A stretch of DNA of 16,488 bases from CAXXOK01 sp035353235 (GTDB lineage: Bacteria; Bacillota; Clostridia; Christensenellales; Aristaeellaceae), in the NCBI GenBank assembly GCA_035353235.1, contig DAOPZG010000052.1:1-16488 (forward strand), given 5' to 3'. Of this stretch, positions 1-6,356 are shown in pieces. The notes below the pieces were generated by a model that was not told where the DNA came from, did not search any database, and saw nothing but the letters and a program-made list of their open reading frames with translations. Made by a program: the position numbers and the translations under genes. Numbering within the stretch: the stretch's first letter is position 1; each line of letters begins with the position of its first letter.

Positions 1-730
1 AAACATCGATTTTACCCTGAACGACGGCGACTTCGCGACAGTACTGGGCTCCAACGGCGCCGGGAAAAGCACGCTGTTCGGGGCGATCGCGGGCACGTTC
101 TGGCCGGACGCGGGGCATGTTCTGCTGGACGGCGAGGACATCACCTTTCTGCCGGAATACCGCCGCGCCCGTAAGATCGGCATCCTGTTTCAGGACCCGC
201 TCAAGGGCACCGCGCCCGACATGACGATTGCCGAAAACCTTGCCCTGGCCTATACGCACGGGCGGCGTTTTCCGCTGGCGCGGGCGCTGACCCGACGGGA
301 TACCGAGGAGATGCGCCAGAAGCTGGCGGCGTTCGGCATGGGGCTGGAAGATCGTATGAAGATGAAGGTGGGTCTGCTTTCCGGCGGCCAACGGCAGGCC
401 ATGACGCTGCTGATGGCGACGGTGGCACAGCCGCGCCTGCTGCTGTTGGACGAGCATACTGCCGCGCTGGACCCCGCCACCGCCGAAAAAGTGCTGGCGA
501 TAACCGTGCAGATCGTGCGGGAGCAGAAGGTGCCCACCATGATGATTACCCATAACATGGCCAGCGCCCTGAAACTGGGCAACCGCACGATCATGATGGA
601 GCAGGGTGAAATCATACTGGATATTGCGGGCGAAGAACGCGGCCGGATGCAGGTGGACGATCTGTTGAAACGGTACGCCGGAAAGCAGGGAAAGCAACTG
701 GATAACGACCGGATGCTGCTAAGCCGGTAA
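1..730 (+). CDS. ABC transporter ATP-binding protein, COG1101 (TrpZ/PhnK-like), 5' end missing
   Basis: The reading frame is open from base 2 to the stop at 728-730, giving the last 242 residues; the start lies upstream of the window. Seen directly: Walker A GSNGAGKST (residues 16-24 of the visible part), Q-loop FQDP, signature LSGGQRQ (about 126-132), Walker B LLLLDE (about 146-151) followed by HTAALDP, and a switch histidine in ITHNM (about 184). The combination LLMA after the signature, DEHTAALDP, and GNRTIMMEQGEIILDIAGEE near the end is characteristic of the COG1101 ATPases. These work with a TrpX-type binding protein and a TrpY-type permease, some of them tryptophan importers in Streptococcus. 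The protein would energise such an importer at the cytoplasmic face of the membrane. Partner genes are presumably upstream. The substrate cannot be inferred, so no symbol is given. Only a few residues before the first strand are missing. Confidence 0.93.
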   Translation, partial: NIDFTLNDGDFATVLGSNGAGKSTLFGAIAGTFWPDAGHVLLDGEDITFLPEYRRARKIGILFQDPLKGTAPDMTIAENLALAYTHGRRFPLARALTRRDTEEMRQKLAAFGMGLEDRMKMKVGLLSGGQRQAMTLLMATVAQPRLLLLDEHTAALDPATAEKVLAITVQIVREQKVPTMMITHNMASALKLGNRTIMMEQGEIILDIAGEERGRMQVDDLLKRYAGKQGKQLDNDRMLLSR

Positions 731-741
731 CTAATGAAAGA

Positions 742-765
742 AAAGCCGGGCGATGGCCCGGCTTT
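742..765. terminator. Hairpin terminator, probably bidirectional
   Basis: A perfect 10-bp stem (AAAGCCGGGC / GCCCGGCTTT) with a GATG loop starts 11 bases after the stop of the ABC ATPase gene. On the plus strand the U-tract is short (CTTTCGTAT). Read on the minus strand the stem is followed by a better pyrimidine run (CTTTTCTTTC). It lies between two convergent genes, so it probably ends transcription from both sides. Confidence 0.75.
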
Positions 766-826
766 CGTATATCGGAACAGACGTGCATTAGCTGCCATTC
801 CCTGATGAACGATTGTGTTGAACCGT

Positions 827-1306
827 TTACGGCGGCGCTGGCGGGTCGCACTTATTGCAGGGCTTTTTCCCTAGATACAGCGCCTCCTCCAGCGGAACGG
901 CGACAGCGTTCGTAAGCCCCGAGCAATCCGGCGTGCGGTGATAGCTCGCATTGCCGACGGAGAGGTAAACGATTACGGTATTTAGGGGAAAGGTTGGTTC
1001 CTCCGCTGTTACGGGCGCGGGCGGATCGCATTTGCTGCAGGGGGTGTACCCCAGACGGCAGGCTTCCGCAAGCGATATAAGAAAGGCTGTTTTTGTGGTT
1101 CCACAATCGTCAATGCTGTGGTAGCACTTGCCGGTAGCGGTCACATAGATCAGTTCGGAGCCTGAAAGGTAGAAAGGCTCGGAGGTACTTTCCGGCGTGA
1201 ACACGGCGGCGCGGGCAGCGGATAACCCGCCGCTTCCCATCAGGCACAGCGCCAGCGCGGCGAGCAGACACAGCGCCCGTGAGGCTGCCTTGATATGGTG
1301 TGACAT
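827..1306 (-). CDS. Small secreted protein with two His/Cys (Ada-zinc-like) repeats
   Basis: The product is 159 residues. The start is placed at the ATG at 1306 because AAGGAGGG (about 1313-1320) lies 6 bases upstream; an in-frame TTG at 1327 lies beyond that site and is rejected. Residues 1-33 form a signal peptide with a hydrophobic core rich in Leu, Ala and Cys and a plausible cleavage site after ARA. The mature part has two repeats of the pattern Y-H-x4-C ... EA-x3-G-x2-PC-x-KCDPP. His63, Cys68, Cys90 and Cys93 in repeat 1 match His123, Cys128, Cys150 and Cys153 in repeat 2, a period of exactly 60 residues. This resembles small zinc-binding modules such as the Ada N-terminal domain and the tails of some secreted nucleases, so metal binding outside the membrane is the inference. 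No catalytic domain is visible. Function unknown. The gene stands alone, convergent with the ABC ATPase gene and divergent from the MFS gene. Confidence 0.82.
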   Translation of the reverse strand: MSHHIKAASRALCLLAALALCLMGSGGLSAARAAVFTPESTSEPFYLSGSELIYVTATGKCYHSIDDCGTTKTAFLISLAEACRLGYTPCSKCDPPAPVTAEEPTFPLNTVIVYLSVGNASYHRTPDCSGLTNAVAVPLEEALYLGKKPCNKCDPPAPP

Positions 1307-1381
1307 GCAGAACCCTCCTTCCCGCAACAGGGTCTGGATTGCGTGATCTGTATCAGACGTGAAAAGACAGATTGTAGTAAT

Positions 1382-1410
1382 AGTATACCATAAGGACGAT
1401 TTATTGACAA
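1382..1410 (-). promoter_or_regulatory. Sigma-70-type promoter of the secreted repeat protein gene
   Basis: On the minus strand a -35 box TTGTCA (1405-1410; five of six consensus bases) and a -10 box TATACT (1382-1387) are separated by 17 bp. The -10 box lies about 75 bp upstream of the ATG at 1306, which fits a promoter for that gene with a leader of roughly 70 nt. Confidence 0.6.
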
Positions 1411-1494
1411 ACTGATGGTAAAACTGGGAGCGGGGGGTTCATCAGGAAAAATCAGAACATTGCAGCATCCCCATCCGTTGCCTGAAAACACCGC

Positions 1495-1523
1495 TTTACG
1501 ACAGGCCGGGGGTTGTGTATAAT
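1495..1523 (+). promoter_or_regulatory. Probable promoter of the MFS transporter gene
   Basis: TATAAT at 1518-1523 is a perfect -10 box. TTTACG at 1495-1500, 17 bp upstream, is a weak -35 box (four of six). The start codon is about 127 bp downstream, leaving a leader of roughly 120 nt. The rest of the gap between the divergent genes (1307-1650) holds the minus-strand promoter and this leader. I see only a weak 4-bp CGGC/GCCG hairpin followed by a T-run near 1600-1625, and no recognisable riboswitch. Confidence 0.5.
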
Positions 1524-1650
1524 AAATGGGTAATGTATCGATAAGGCGGACTGTGTACTATGTGCAGGCCCATTTGATTCCCGGAAAACGGATCGCCGGG
1601 GCGGCGTAAAGCCGACCTGTTTTTTCACATCTGTTTTTAGGGAGTTCATC

Positions 1651-2802
1651 ATGATAAAACAAAAGAATATCGGGCTTCTCTGCGCAATTGCTTTGCTGCA
1701 GGGAATGGTGTTTTATGGGCCGATCGCCACGCTGTACCGGCAAGCCGCCGGGGTAAGCGTGTGGCAGATCACGCAGATCGAGGCCATCTCGCTTGCGCTC
1801 TGTATGGCGCTGGAAGTGCCCTGGGGCATTGTCGCCGACCGGATCGGGTACCGGCGCACCCTGCTGATCTGCTGCGGATTATACTTTCTGTCCAAAATCA
1901 TCTTCTGGAAAGCCGACGGCTTCGGTATGTTCCTGCTGGAACGCATCCTGCTTTCGGTGGTCATCTCGGGGCTCTCCGGCGTGGATACGACAATCCTTTA
2001 TCTCTCCTGCCGAAAGGAGGATGCGCACCGGGTATTTTCGCTGTACCAGAACTGCTCAACAGCGGGGCTGGTGATCGCGGCGGGGGTCTATTCGCTGTGG
2101 ATCGGGACTGATTACCGGCTTGCGGGCTGGCTTACGGTCCTGAGCTACGGGCTGGCGGCGGTGCTGGCGCTGTGGATCAGGGAACCGCCCGCCGCGCCGC
2201 GCGAGGAACGAAGGGGTGATGCGCGGCAGGCCCTGAAGCATCTTTGGCGGGATAAGCGCACGCTGGCCCTGTTGCTGGGCACGGCGCTGTTAAACGAAAC
2301 CCACCAGACCATAACGGTTTTCCTAAACCAGCTTCAGTATGTGCGCGCCGGCATGTCCGACCGGGCCATCGGCGCGGCCTACATCGCGGTGACGGCGATG
2401 GGTCTGCTGGGTGGGTTCTCCGCACGGATTACCGCCAGATTGGGCGTGAAACGGACGGGAGGCCTGCTGCTGCTGGGCAGCGCAGGAGCATGTGCGGTGC
2501 TTTGCGTAACGCATTCCGCAGGGGCTTCGGTTGCGGCGATACTGGCGCTGCGGATCGGATTCAGCCTATATCAGCCATTGCAGACGGAACTGCAAAACCG
2601 GCGTGTCGCAACGCCGGACAGGGCGACCGCGCTCAGCCTGAACGCGCTGCTGATGGAGGGTACGGGCGTGGGAACCAATCTGGTTTTTGGGGCTGCGGCT
2701 CAAACCGCCCTTCCGCTGGCGATGGGGATCGGCGTTTTGCTGTGTCTTGCCGGCTATGTACTTTTCCGCGTTGGCTGCGGCCGGGGAGAAACGACGGCGT
2801 AA
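1651..2802 (+). CDS. MFS transporter
   Basis: The product is a 383-residue integral membrane protein with about 12 hydrophobic segments, the usual size for the major facilitator superfamily. The loop after TM2 carries motif A, WGIVADRIGYRRT (residues 58-70), with the typical Asp63, Arg64 and basic pair. An arginine-rich cytoplasmic loop around residues 175-205 divides the two six-helix halves. The start is set by GGGAG, with a 6-7 base gap, just before the ATG. It probably acts as a proton-coupled exporter or importer in the cytoplasmic membrane. Nothing in the sequence or the neighbours (a secreted protein upstream, a QueG-like protein downstream) points to a substrate, and the motif-A pattern is shared by drug, sugar and metabolite exporters. 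It appears to be transcribed on its own. Confidence 0.9.
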   Translation: MIKQKNIGLLCAIALLQGMVFYGPIATLYRQAAGVSVWQITQIEAISLALCMALEVPWGIVADRIGYRRTLLICCGLYFLSKIIFWKADGFGMFLLERILLSVVISGLSGVDTTILYLSCRKEDAHRVFSLYQNCSTAGLVIAAGVYSLWIGTDYRLAGWLTVLSYGLAAVLALWIREPPAAPREERRGDARQALKHLWRDKRTLALLLGTALLNETHQTITVFLNQLQYVRAGMSDRAIGAAYIAVTAMGLLGGFSARITARLGVKRTGGLLLLGSAGACAVLCVTHSAGASVAAILALRIGFSLYQPLQTELQNRRVATPDRATALSLNALLMEGTGVGTNLVFGAAAQTALPLAMGIGVLLCLAGYVLFRVGCGRGETTA

Positions 2803-2821
2803 AGGCGCCCGGTCAGGCACA

Positions 2822-2863
2822 CGTAAGGCAGGCCGTGTGAAAATACGCGCGGTCTGCTTTACG
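2822..2863 (+). repeat. Long imperfect hairpin between the MFS and QueG-like genes
   Basis: CGTAAGGCAGGCCG (2822-2835) pairs with CGGTCTGCTTTACG (2850-2863) over 14 bp with two G-U pairs. The stem can continue for four more pairs (two of them G-U), leaving a loop AAAATA. It begins 20 bases after the MFS stop codon. There is no U-tract after it, so it is not a classical intrinsic terminator. Its right arm contains the presumed -35 box of the next gene. Confidence 0.6.
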
Positions 2864-2887
2864 GGATACGGGGAAATCTGCTATAAT
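2858..2887 (+). promoter_or_regulatory. Probable promoter of the QueG-like gene
   Basis: TATAAT (2882-2887) is a perfect -10 box, with TTTACG (2858-2863) 18 bp upstream as a weak -35 box. The same TTTACG sequence serves the MFS promoter. The expected transcript start is about 20 bases before the AUG, directly ahead of the ribosome binding site. Confidence 0.55.
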
Positions 2888-2914
2888 ATAGAAAACAGTG
2901 AGGGGGGAGCTTCC

Positions 2915-3625
2915 ATGCACACCTCGCAAGAAGTGAAGAACGCTTTTCTCCGGCTTGGTGCGGACCTGTGTGGAATCGCGTCCATTGACCGTTTCAGCGG
3001 CGCGCCGGAAGGTTTTCACCCCCGGGATGTGCTGCCGGGCGCGCAATCGGTGATCGCGATTGCCAAACGCTTTCCGACAAGCACGCTGCGGTGTGCGACG
3101 ACCGTACCCTATACGATTGTTCGTAATTACCTCAGTGCCGAGCTGGATCGCATTACCTGCGAGTTCTGCTCGGAAATGGATCGGCTTGGCATCGACGCCG
3201 TGCCGACCGGAGCGATCGGGCCGACGGAGGTTGATACCCGAACGGGCCGCTACCGCAATATTCTTTCCGCCAAACACGCGGCGCAGGCGGCGGGGCTGGG
3301 GGTCATCGGGCGCAACACCCTGCTGATTACTCCGGAATACGGAAATATGGTGTGGCTCTCCGCTGTGGTGTGCGAGCTGCCGTTGGAGCCGGATCCGCTC
3401 ATGGATACGGACTACTGCGGCGACTGCCGTCTCTGCGCGGAAGCCTGCCCGGTGCACGCCGTAGGGGAACCTGCGATGAAACAGAGCGATTGCGTCGCCT
3501 ATGCGTTTGGCGGCGAAAACGGCGGCGAGTGGAAAATCAAGTGCTACCGTTGCCGTGAGGTGTGCCCGCATTGTCTGGGTACGAAAAACAGCGGGTCGCG
3601 TTTACGAGGGATTCCGGTTACGTAA
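2915..3625 (+). CDS. Short epoxyqueuosine reductase-like protein with two [4Fe-4S] clusters
   Basis: The product is 236 residues. The frame is open further upstream, but the ATG at 2915 has GGGGGGAG shortly before it and follows a -10 box at 2882, so the longer form is unlikely. The C-terminal part shows CGDCRLCAEACP (Cys168, 171, 174, 178), Cys193 in DCVAY, and CYRCREVCPHC (Cys210, 213, 217, 220), the layout of the double-cluster ferredoxin domain of QueG (COG1600). The N-terminal part contains RNILSAKHAAQAAGLGVIGRNTLL (split here only as a landmark: residues 114-137), similar to the cobalamin-binding half of QueG. QueG proper reduces epoxyqueuosine in tRNA and is usually longer, around 310-380 residues, with additional C-terminal sequence. 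This protein stops shortly after the second cluster, so it belongs to the short QueG-like group of iron-sulfur oxidoreductases with uncertain substrate. Confidence 0.8.
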   Translation: MHTSQEVKNAFLRLGADLCGIASIDRFSGAPEGFHPRDVLPGAQSVIAIAKRFPTSTLRCATTVPYTIVRNYLSAELDRITCEFCSEMDRLGIDAVPTGAIGPTEVDTRTGRYRNILSAKHAAQAAGLGVIGRNTLLITPEYGNMVWLSAVVCELPLEPDPLMDTDYCGDCRLCAEACPVHAVGEPAMKQSDCVAYAFGGENGGEWKIKCYRCREVCPHCLGTKNSGSRLRGIPVT

Positions 3626-3675
3626 CAGCCGTTTCCAAACAGGCATACCGTTAAAAAGAATTGTGAGGATGCAAT

Positions 3676-4743
3676 ATGCGCGGAGTGCGGAAATTTCTTA
3701 AAGCCCTGCTGGTCGTGGTGCTGGTGATTGTCGTTGCCGCCGTGGGGGTGCTGATCTGGCTGACGGTGGCCGAATACCGCCCCGCGGATGTGGAAGCCCT
3801 TGCGGTCTCCACCGGAGCGAGGCACGACCCGGCCGAGTTGAACCAGCGTTATAAAATCGTGACGCTGAACGTCGGATACGGCGGTCTGGACCGGGATGAG
3901 GATTTCTTTATGGACGGGGGCACCAAAGTGCTGCCCGGGTCGAAAGACGAGGTACAGCAGAACCTGTCCGGTCTGCTCAGCGCGCTTTCGCTGCAGGGCG
4001 CGGATATGTGCTTTTTACAGGAAACGGACACATCCTCCAAACGAAGCTTTTCCATTAACGAAGTGGATTATTTCACCCGCGGGCTGGCGATGGGTTCGGC
4101 TTTCGCGTATAACTACCGCTGCCCGTTCGTACCTTTCCCGTGGCCCCCGATCGGGCAGGTGGAAAGCGGCATCACGACGCTGAACAATCTGGAAGTGACC
4201 GAGGCGACGCGTGAGAGCCTGCCCGTACCGTTCAGCTGGCCGCTTCGAATCGCCAACCTGAAGCGCTGCCTGCTGGTGGAGCGTATCCCGATCGCCGACA
4301 GTGACAGGGAACTGGTGCTGGTGAACCTGCATCTGGAGGCATACAGCAGCGTGGAGGGGCGCACAGCCCAGATGAAGCAGCTGGCGACTCTGCTGAAGGC
4401 GGAGCAGATGAAAGGAAATTATGTGCTTGCGGGCGGCGACTTTAATCAGGCGTTTCCCGGGTCCCTTACGGAATATCCGCTGCCGGCAAACCCAAGCTGG
4501 GAACCGGGACAACTGAGCGAAACCGACCTGCCGGAAGGGTTCAGTTTCGCGTATGATATGAGCGTGCCTACCTGCCGGGCGTTGAACAAACCCTATGATG
4601 GAAACCGCGAAGACCTGATTGCCTATGTGATTGATGGATTCATCGTTTCCTCCAACATCAAGGTGAACTCCGTGCAGACGATCGACTTGAACTTCCGCAA
4701 TACCGACCATCAGCCGGTTGCGATGGAGTTTACTCTACAGTAA
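3676..4743 (+). CDS. Membrane-anchored endonuclease/exonuclease/phosphatase (EEP) family protein
   Basis: The product is 355 residues with one N-terminal membrane segment (about residues 8-32, preceded by Arg and Lys), so the catalytic domain should face outside. EEP motifs appear in order: TLNVGYGG with Asn65, CFLQETD with the metal-binding Glu116, VNLHLEAY with His219, GGDFNQ with Asp255 and Asn257, and NTDHQPVAMEF with Asp344 and His345. All the catalytic positions are therefore present. The family uses a divalent metal to hydrolyse phosphodiesters in DNA, RNA, inositol phosphates or sphingomyelin. The external location suggests nucleic-acid or phospholipid scavenging, but the substrate is not determined. 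The ATG at 3676 follows GTGAGG by 7 bases. It lies 50 bp after the QueG-like gene with no obvious promoter between them, so the two may be co-transcribed. Confidence 0.87.
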   Translation: MRGVRKFLKALLVVVLVIVVAAVGVLIWLTVAEYRPADVEALAVSTGARHDPAELNQRYKIVTLNVGYGGLDRDEDFFMDGGTKVLPGSKDEVQQNLSGLLSALSLQGADMCFLQETDTSSKRSFSINEVDYFTRGLAMGSAFAYNYRCPFVPFPWPPIGQVESGITTLNNLEVTEATRESLPVPFSWPLRIANLKRCLLVERIPIADSDRELVLVNLHLEAYSSVEGRTAQMKQLATLLKAEQMKGNYVLAGGDFNQAFPGSLTEYPLPANPSWEPGQLSETDLPEGFSFAYDMSVPTCRALNKPYDGNREDLIAYVIDGFIVSSNIKVNSVQTIDLNFRNTDHQPVAMEFTLQ

Positions 4744-4765
4744 AATACGATCGGATAAGACCCTG

Positions 4766-4804
4766 AAAAAGCGCCTCCGCAATGAATGCCGGAAGGCGCT
4801 TTTT
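4766..4804 (+). terminator. Intrinsic terminator after the EEP gene
   Basis: An 11-bp perfect stem (AAAAAGCGCCT at 4766-4776, AGGCGCTTTTT at 4794-4804) can be extended inward by CCG/CGG with one bulged base. The 3' arm ends in a T-run. It lies 23 bases after the EEP stop codon and isolates that gene from the transporter operon. The A-run on the 5' side means it could also work in reverse. The remainder of the gap up to 4941 is A-rich and shows no gene. Confidence 0.85.
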
Positions 4805-4941
4805 CCGTACCTGCGTCTGCCGTAAAATTTGCAGGCTTCAACAAAATTTGAATAATGGGATAGAATGAGAACCATATTGTTTGGCACGAAGAGCCAGAAA
4901 CAGCAGAAAAACAATAACAGACAAAAATTCCCTTGTATTGC

Positions 4942-4973
4942 TTTTGCACTATGAGCGTTTACAGCTTGCAAAA
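4942..4973 (+). promoter_or_regulatory. Inverted repeat overlapping the -35 box of the importer operon (candidate operator)
   Basis: TTTTGCA (4942-4948) and TGCAAAA (4967-4973) form a perfect inverted repeat with an 18-base gap, so the arm centres are 25 bp apart. The right arm covers the -35 box. The spacing is longer than in most simple operators, so this is a tentative regulator site. Confidence 0.35.
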
Positions 4974-4994
4974 CGGGCTTCGTTCCTCTATAAT
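4966..4994 (+). promoter_or_regulatory. Promoter of the Liv-type importer operon
   Basis: TTGCAA (4966-4971; four of six) and a perfect TATAAT (4989-4994) are 17 bp apart. Transcription should start near 5001, about 30 bases before the ATG of the binding-protein gene. GGGAGG and AAAGGA lie between the start site and the ATG. Confidence 0.65.
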
Positions 4995-5030
4995 GCGAGT
5001 AACCAATAATTCGGGAGGCGAAAGGAACAC

Positions 5031-6188
5031 ATGAAAAAGATCGTAGCGGTTATTCTCGCTCTGGCACTGATCCTGTCCTTCTCGGCTGTCGCAATGGCAG
5101 AAAACGTAATCAAAATCGGCGTGTACGAGCCGGCTTCCGGCGACAGCGGCGCCGGCGGAAAACAGGAAACGCTGGGCATTCAGTATGCCAATTCCGTACA
5201 GCCCACCGTGGATATCGGCGGACAAACCTACAACGTGCAGCTGGTATACGCGGATAACGGTTCGTCCGCGGATAAAGCGCCCTCCGCGGCCCAGCAACTG
5301 GTCAGCGAAGGCGTAAGCGTGGTGCTTGGATCCTACGGCTCCGGCGTATCCATTGCCGGTTCCCCGTATTTCGCGGACGCGGGCATTGCCGCCATCGGCA
5401 TCAGCTGCACCAACCCGCAGGTGACGGCCGGCAACACCCACTACTTCCGCATCTGCTTCCTGGATCCGTTCCAGGGCACGGTACTGGCCAACTACGCTTA
5501 TAAAACGCTGGGCGTAACGAATGCCTACTGCCTGGCGGAACTGGGCAACGAGTACGACGTGGGTCTGTGCCACTACTTCCAGGTCGCTTTTGAGGCGCTG
5601 GGCGGCACGGTCGTATCCGAAACCTTCCCCACCGGTAACTCCGACTTTACTTCGTATCTCAACACTGCCACCACGCTGGGCGCGCAGGTGTTCTTCGCCC
5701 CGTGCTCCCTTTCCTACTCCACGCAGATCGTGGCGCAGGCCAATGCCCTGAACGTCACCTACCCGCTGCTGGGTGGCGACACGTGGGACAGCAACAAGGT
5801 GGTAGAGTCCGCCAAGGGCACCAAAGTAAAAGTATACATCGACACCTTCTATCAGGAAGGCGGCAACCCGGAGTTCGATGCCGGCTTTAAAGCCTGGCTG
5901 AACGCCAATCCCGATATGCTGACCAACAACGGCGGCAACGACATGGTCGCGGCTGTGAGCGCCATGGGGTACGACGCGTATTTCGTAGCGCTGGAAGCCA
6001 TCAAGGCGGCGGGCACTACCGACTCCAAGGCCATTAACACGGCCATCTGGAATGTGGATTACACCGGCGTATCCGGCGAAATCAAGTTTGCCGATCCGGG
6101 CGACGCGGTGCGCAATGTGGCCTACATCAAGACTGCCAACACCGAAACCGGCGCCTGGGACTTTGTGACCGTACAGAGCGTGGAATAA
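5031..6188 (+). CDS. livJ: Liv-type (HAAT) ABC transporter substrate-binding protein
   Basis: The product is 385 residues with a 23-residue signal peptide (MKK, then a hydrophobic core, ending AVAMA before ENVIK). The mature protein has the two-lobe Peripla_BP_6 fold: IKIGVYEPASGDSGAGG at the start, VVLGSYGSGVSIAGSPYF and AIGISCTNPQVTAG at the positions where LivJ homologues bind the ligand, and LGNEYDVGLCHYFQVAFEALGG in the second lobe. It captures a small solute outside the membrane and delivers it to the permeases encoded downstream. The Ser/Thr-rich SCTNP region is typical of family members that bind amino acids, but relatives bind urea, amides or aromatic acids too. The symbol therefore marks the family, not a proven substrate. 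There is no lipobox cysteine near the signal-peptide end, which is unusual for a Gram-positive binding protein. Confidence 0.9.
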   Translation: MKKIVAVILALALILSFSAVAMAENVIKIGVYEPASGDSGAGGKQETLGIQYANSVQPTVDIGGQTYNVQLVYADNGSSADKAPSAAQQLVSEGVSVVLGSYGSGVSIAGSPYFADAGIAAIGISCTNPQVTAGNTHYFRICFLDPFQGTVLANYAYKTLGVTNAYCLAELGNEYDVGLCHYFQVAFEALGGTVVSETFPTGNSDFTSYLNTATTLGAQVFFAPCSLSYSTQIVAQANALNVTYPLLGGDTWDSNKVVESAKGTKVKVYIDTFYQEGGNPEFDAGFKAWLNANPDMLTNNGGNDMVAAVSAMGYDAYFVALEAIKAAGTTDSKAINTAIWNVDYTGVSGEIKFADPGDAVRNVAYIKTANTETGAWDFVTVQSVE

Positions 6189-6224
6189 GCCTGATCCCGC
6201 GTCTGTTCTTCCGTAACGGGTAAG

Positions 6225-6262
6225 CGATATCGGCGAGGGCATCCCTGCCCTCGCCGATATCG
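6225..6262 (+). repeat. Perfect 17-bp inverted repeat (hairpin) between binding-protein and permease genes
   Basis: CGATATCGGCGAGGGCA (6225-6241) and its exact reverse complement (6246-6262) flank a TCCC loop, 36 bases after the stop of the binding-protein gene. There is no U-tract, so full termination is unlikely. The position fits a 3'-end stabiliser or partial attenuator that keeps binding-protein mRNA more abundant than permease mRNA. Confidence 0.85.
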
Positions 6263-6282
6263 TATGGTATGTGTATTATATG

Positions 6283-6303
6283 GCGGGCCCCGGGCCTGCC
6301 CGC
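6283..6303 (+). repeat. Short GC-only hairpin upstream of livH
   Basis: GCGGGC (6283-6288) pairs with GCCCGC (6298-6303) around a 9-base loop. Together with the 17-bp hairpin it fills much of the 168-bp gap before livH. The ribosome binding site (6345-6349) stays outside both stems. Confidence 0.4.
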
Positions 6304-6356
6304 GCGCCTCATCCTGCGCCCCTGTCGGGCAACCCAAGCGTCGAGGAGGTCTGCCT

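Noticed and set aside
1404..1432. TTGACA on the plus strand at 1404-1409 as a promoter for the MFS gene
   Set aside because: No -10-like box lies at 16-19 bp; the same bases serve, read on the minus strand, as the -35 box of the secreted-protein gene.
2813..3571. 252-codon minus-strand frame opposite the QueG-like gene
   Set aside because: Arg/His/Ala-rich shadow of the real gene, without ribosome binding site or known domain.
4959..6242. 427-codon open frame on the minus strand opposite the substrate-binding protein gene
   Set aside because: It mirrors the whole binding-protein gene, whose signal peptide, family motifs, promoter and ribosome binding site are all on the plus strand. The antisense product is rich in Gly, Arg, His and Val without recognisable domains, as expected from high third-position GC.
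6270..6290. AT-rich TATTAT near 6274 as an internal promoter for livH
   Set aside because: No acceptable -35 box at the right distance; the sequence before it is the arm of the 17-bp hairpin.
6264..6356. N-terminal extension of livH from the ATG at 6264
   Set aside because: The extra 31 residues are Pro, Arg and Cys rich and unlike a membrane protein start, overlap the GC-rich hairpin, and lack a ribosome binding site, while the GTG at 6357 has GAGGAGG at ideal spacing.
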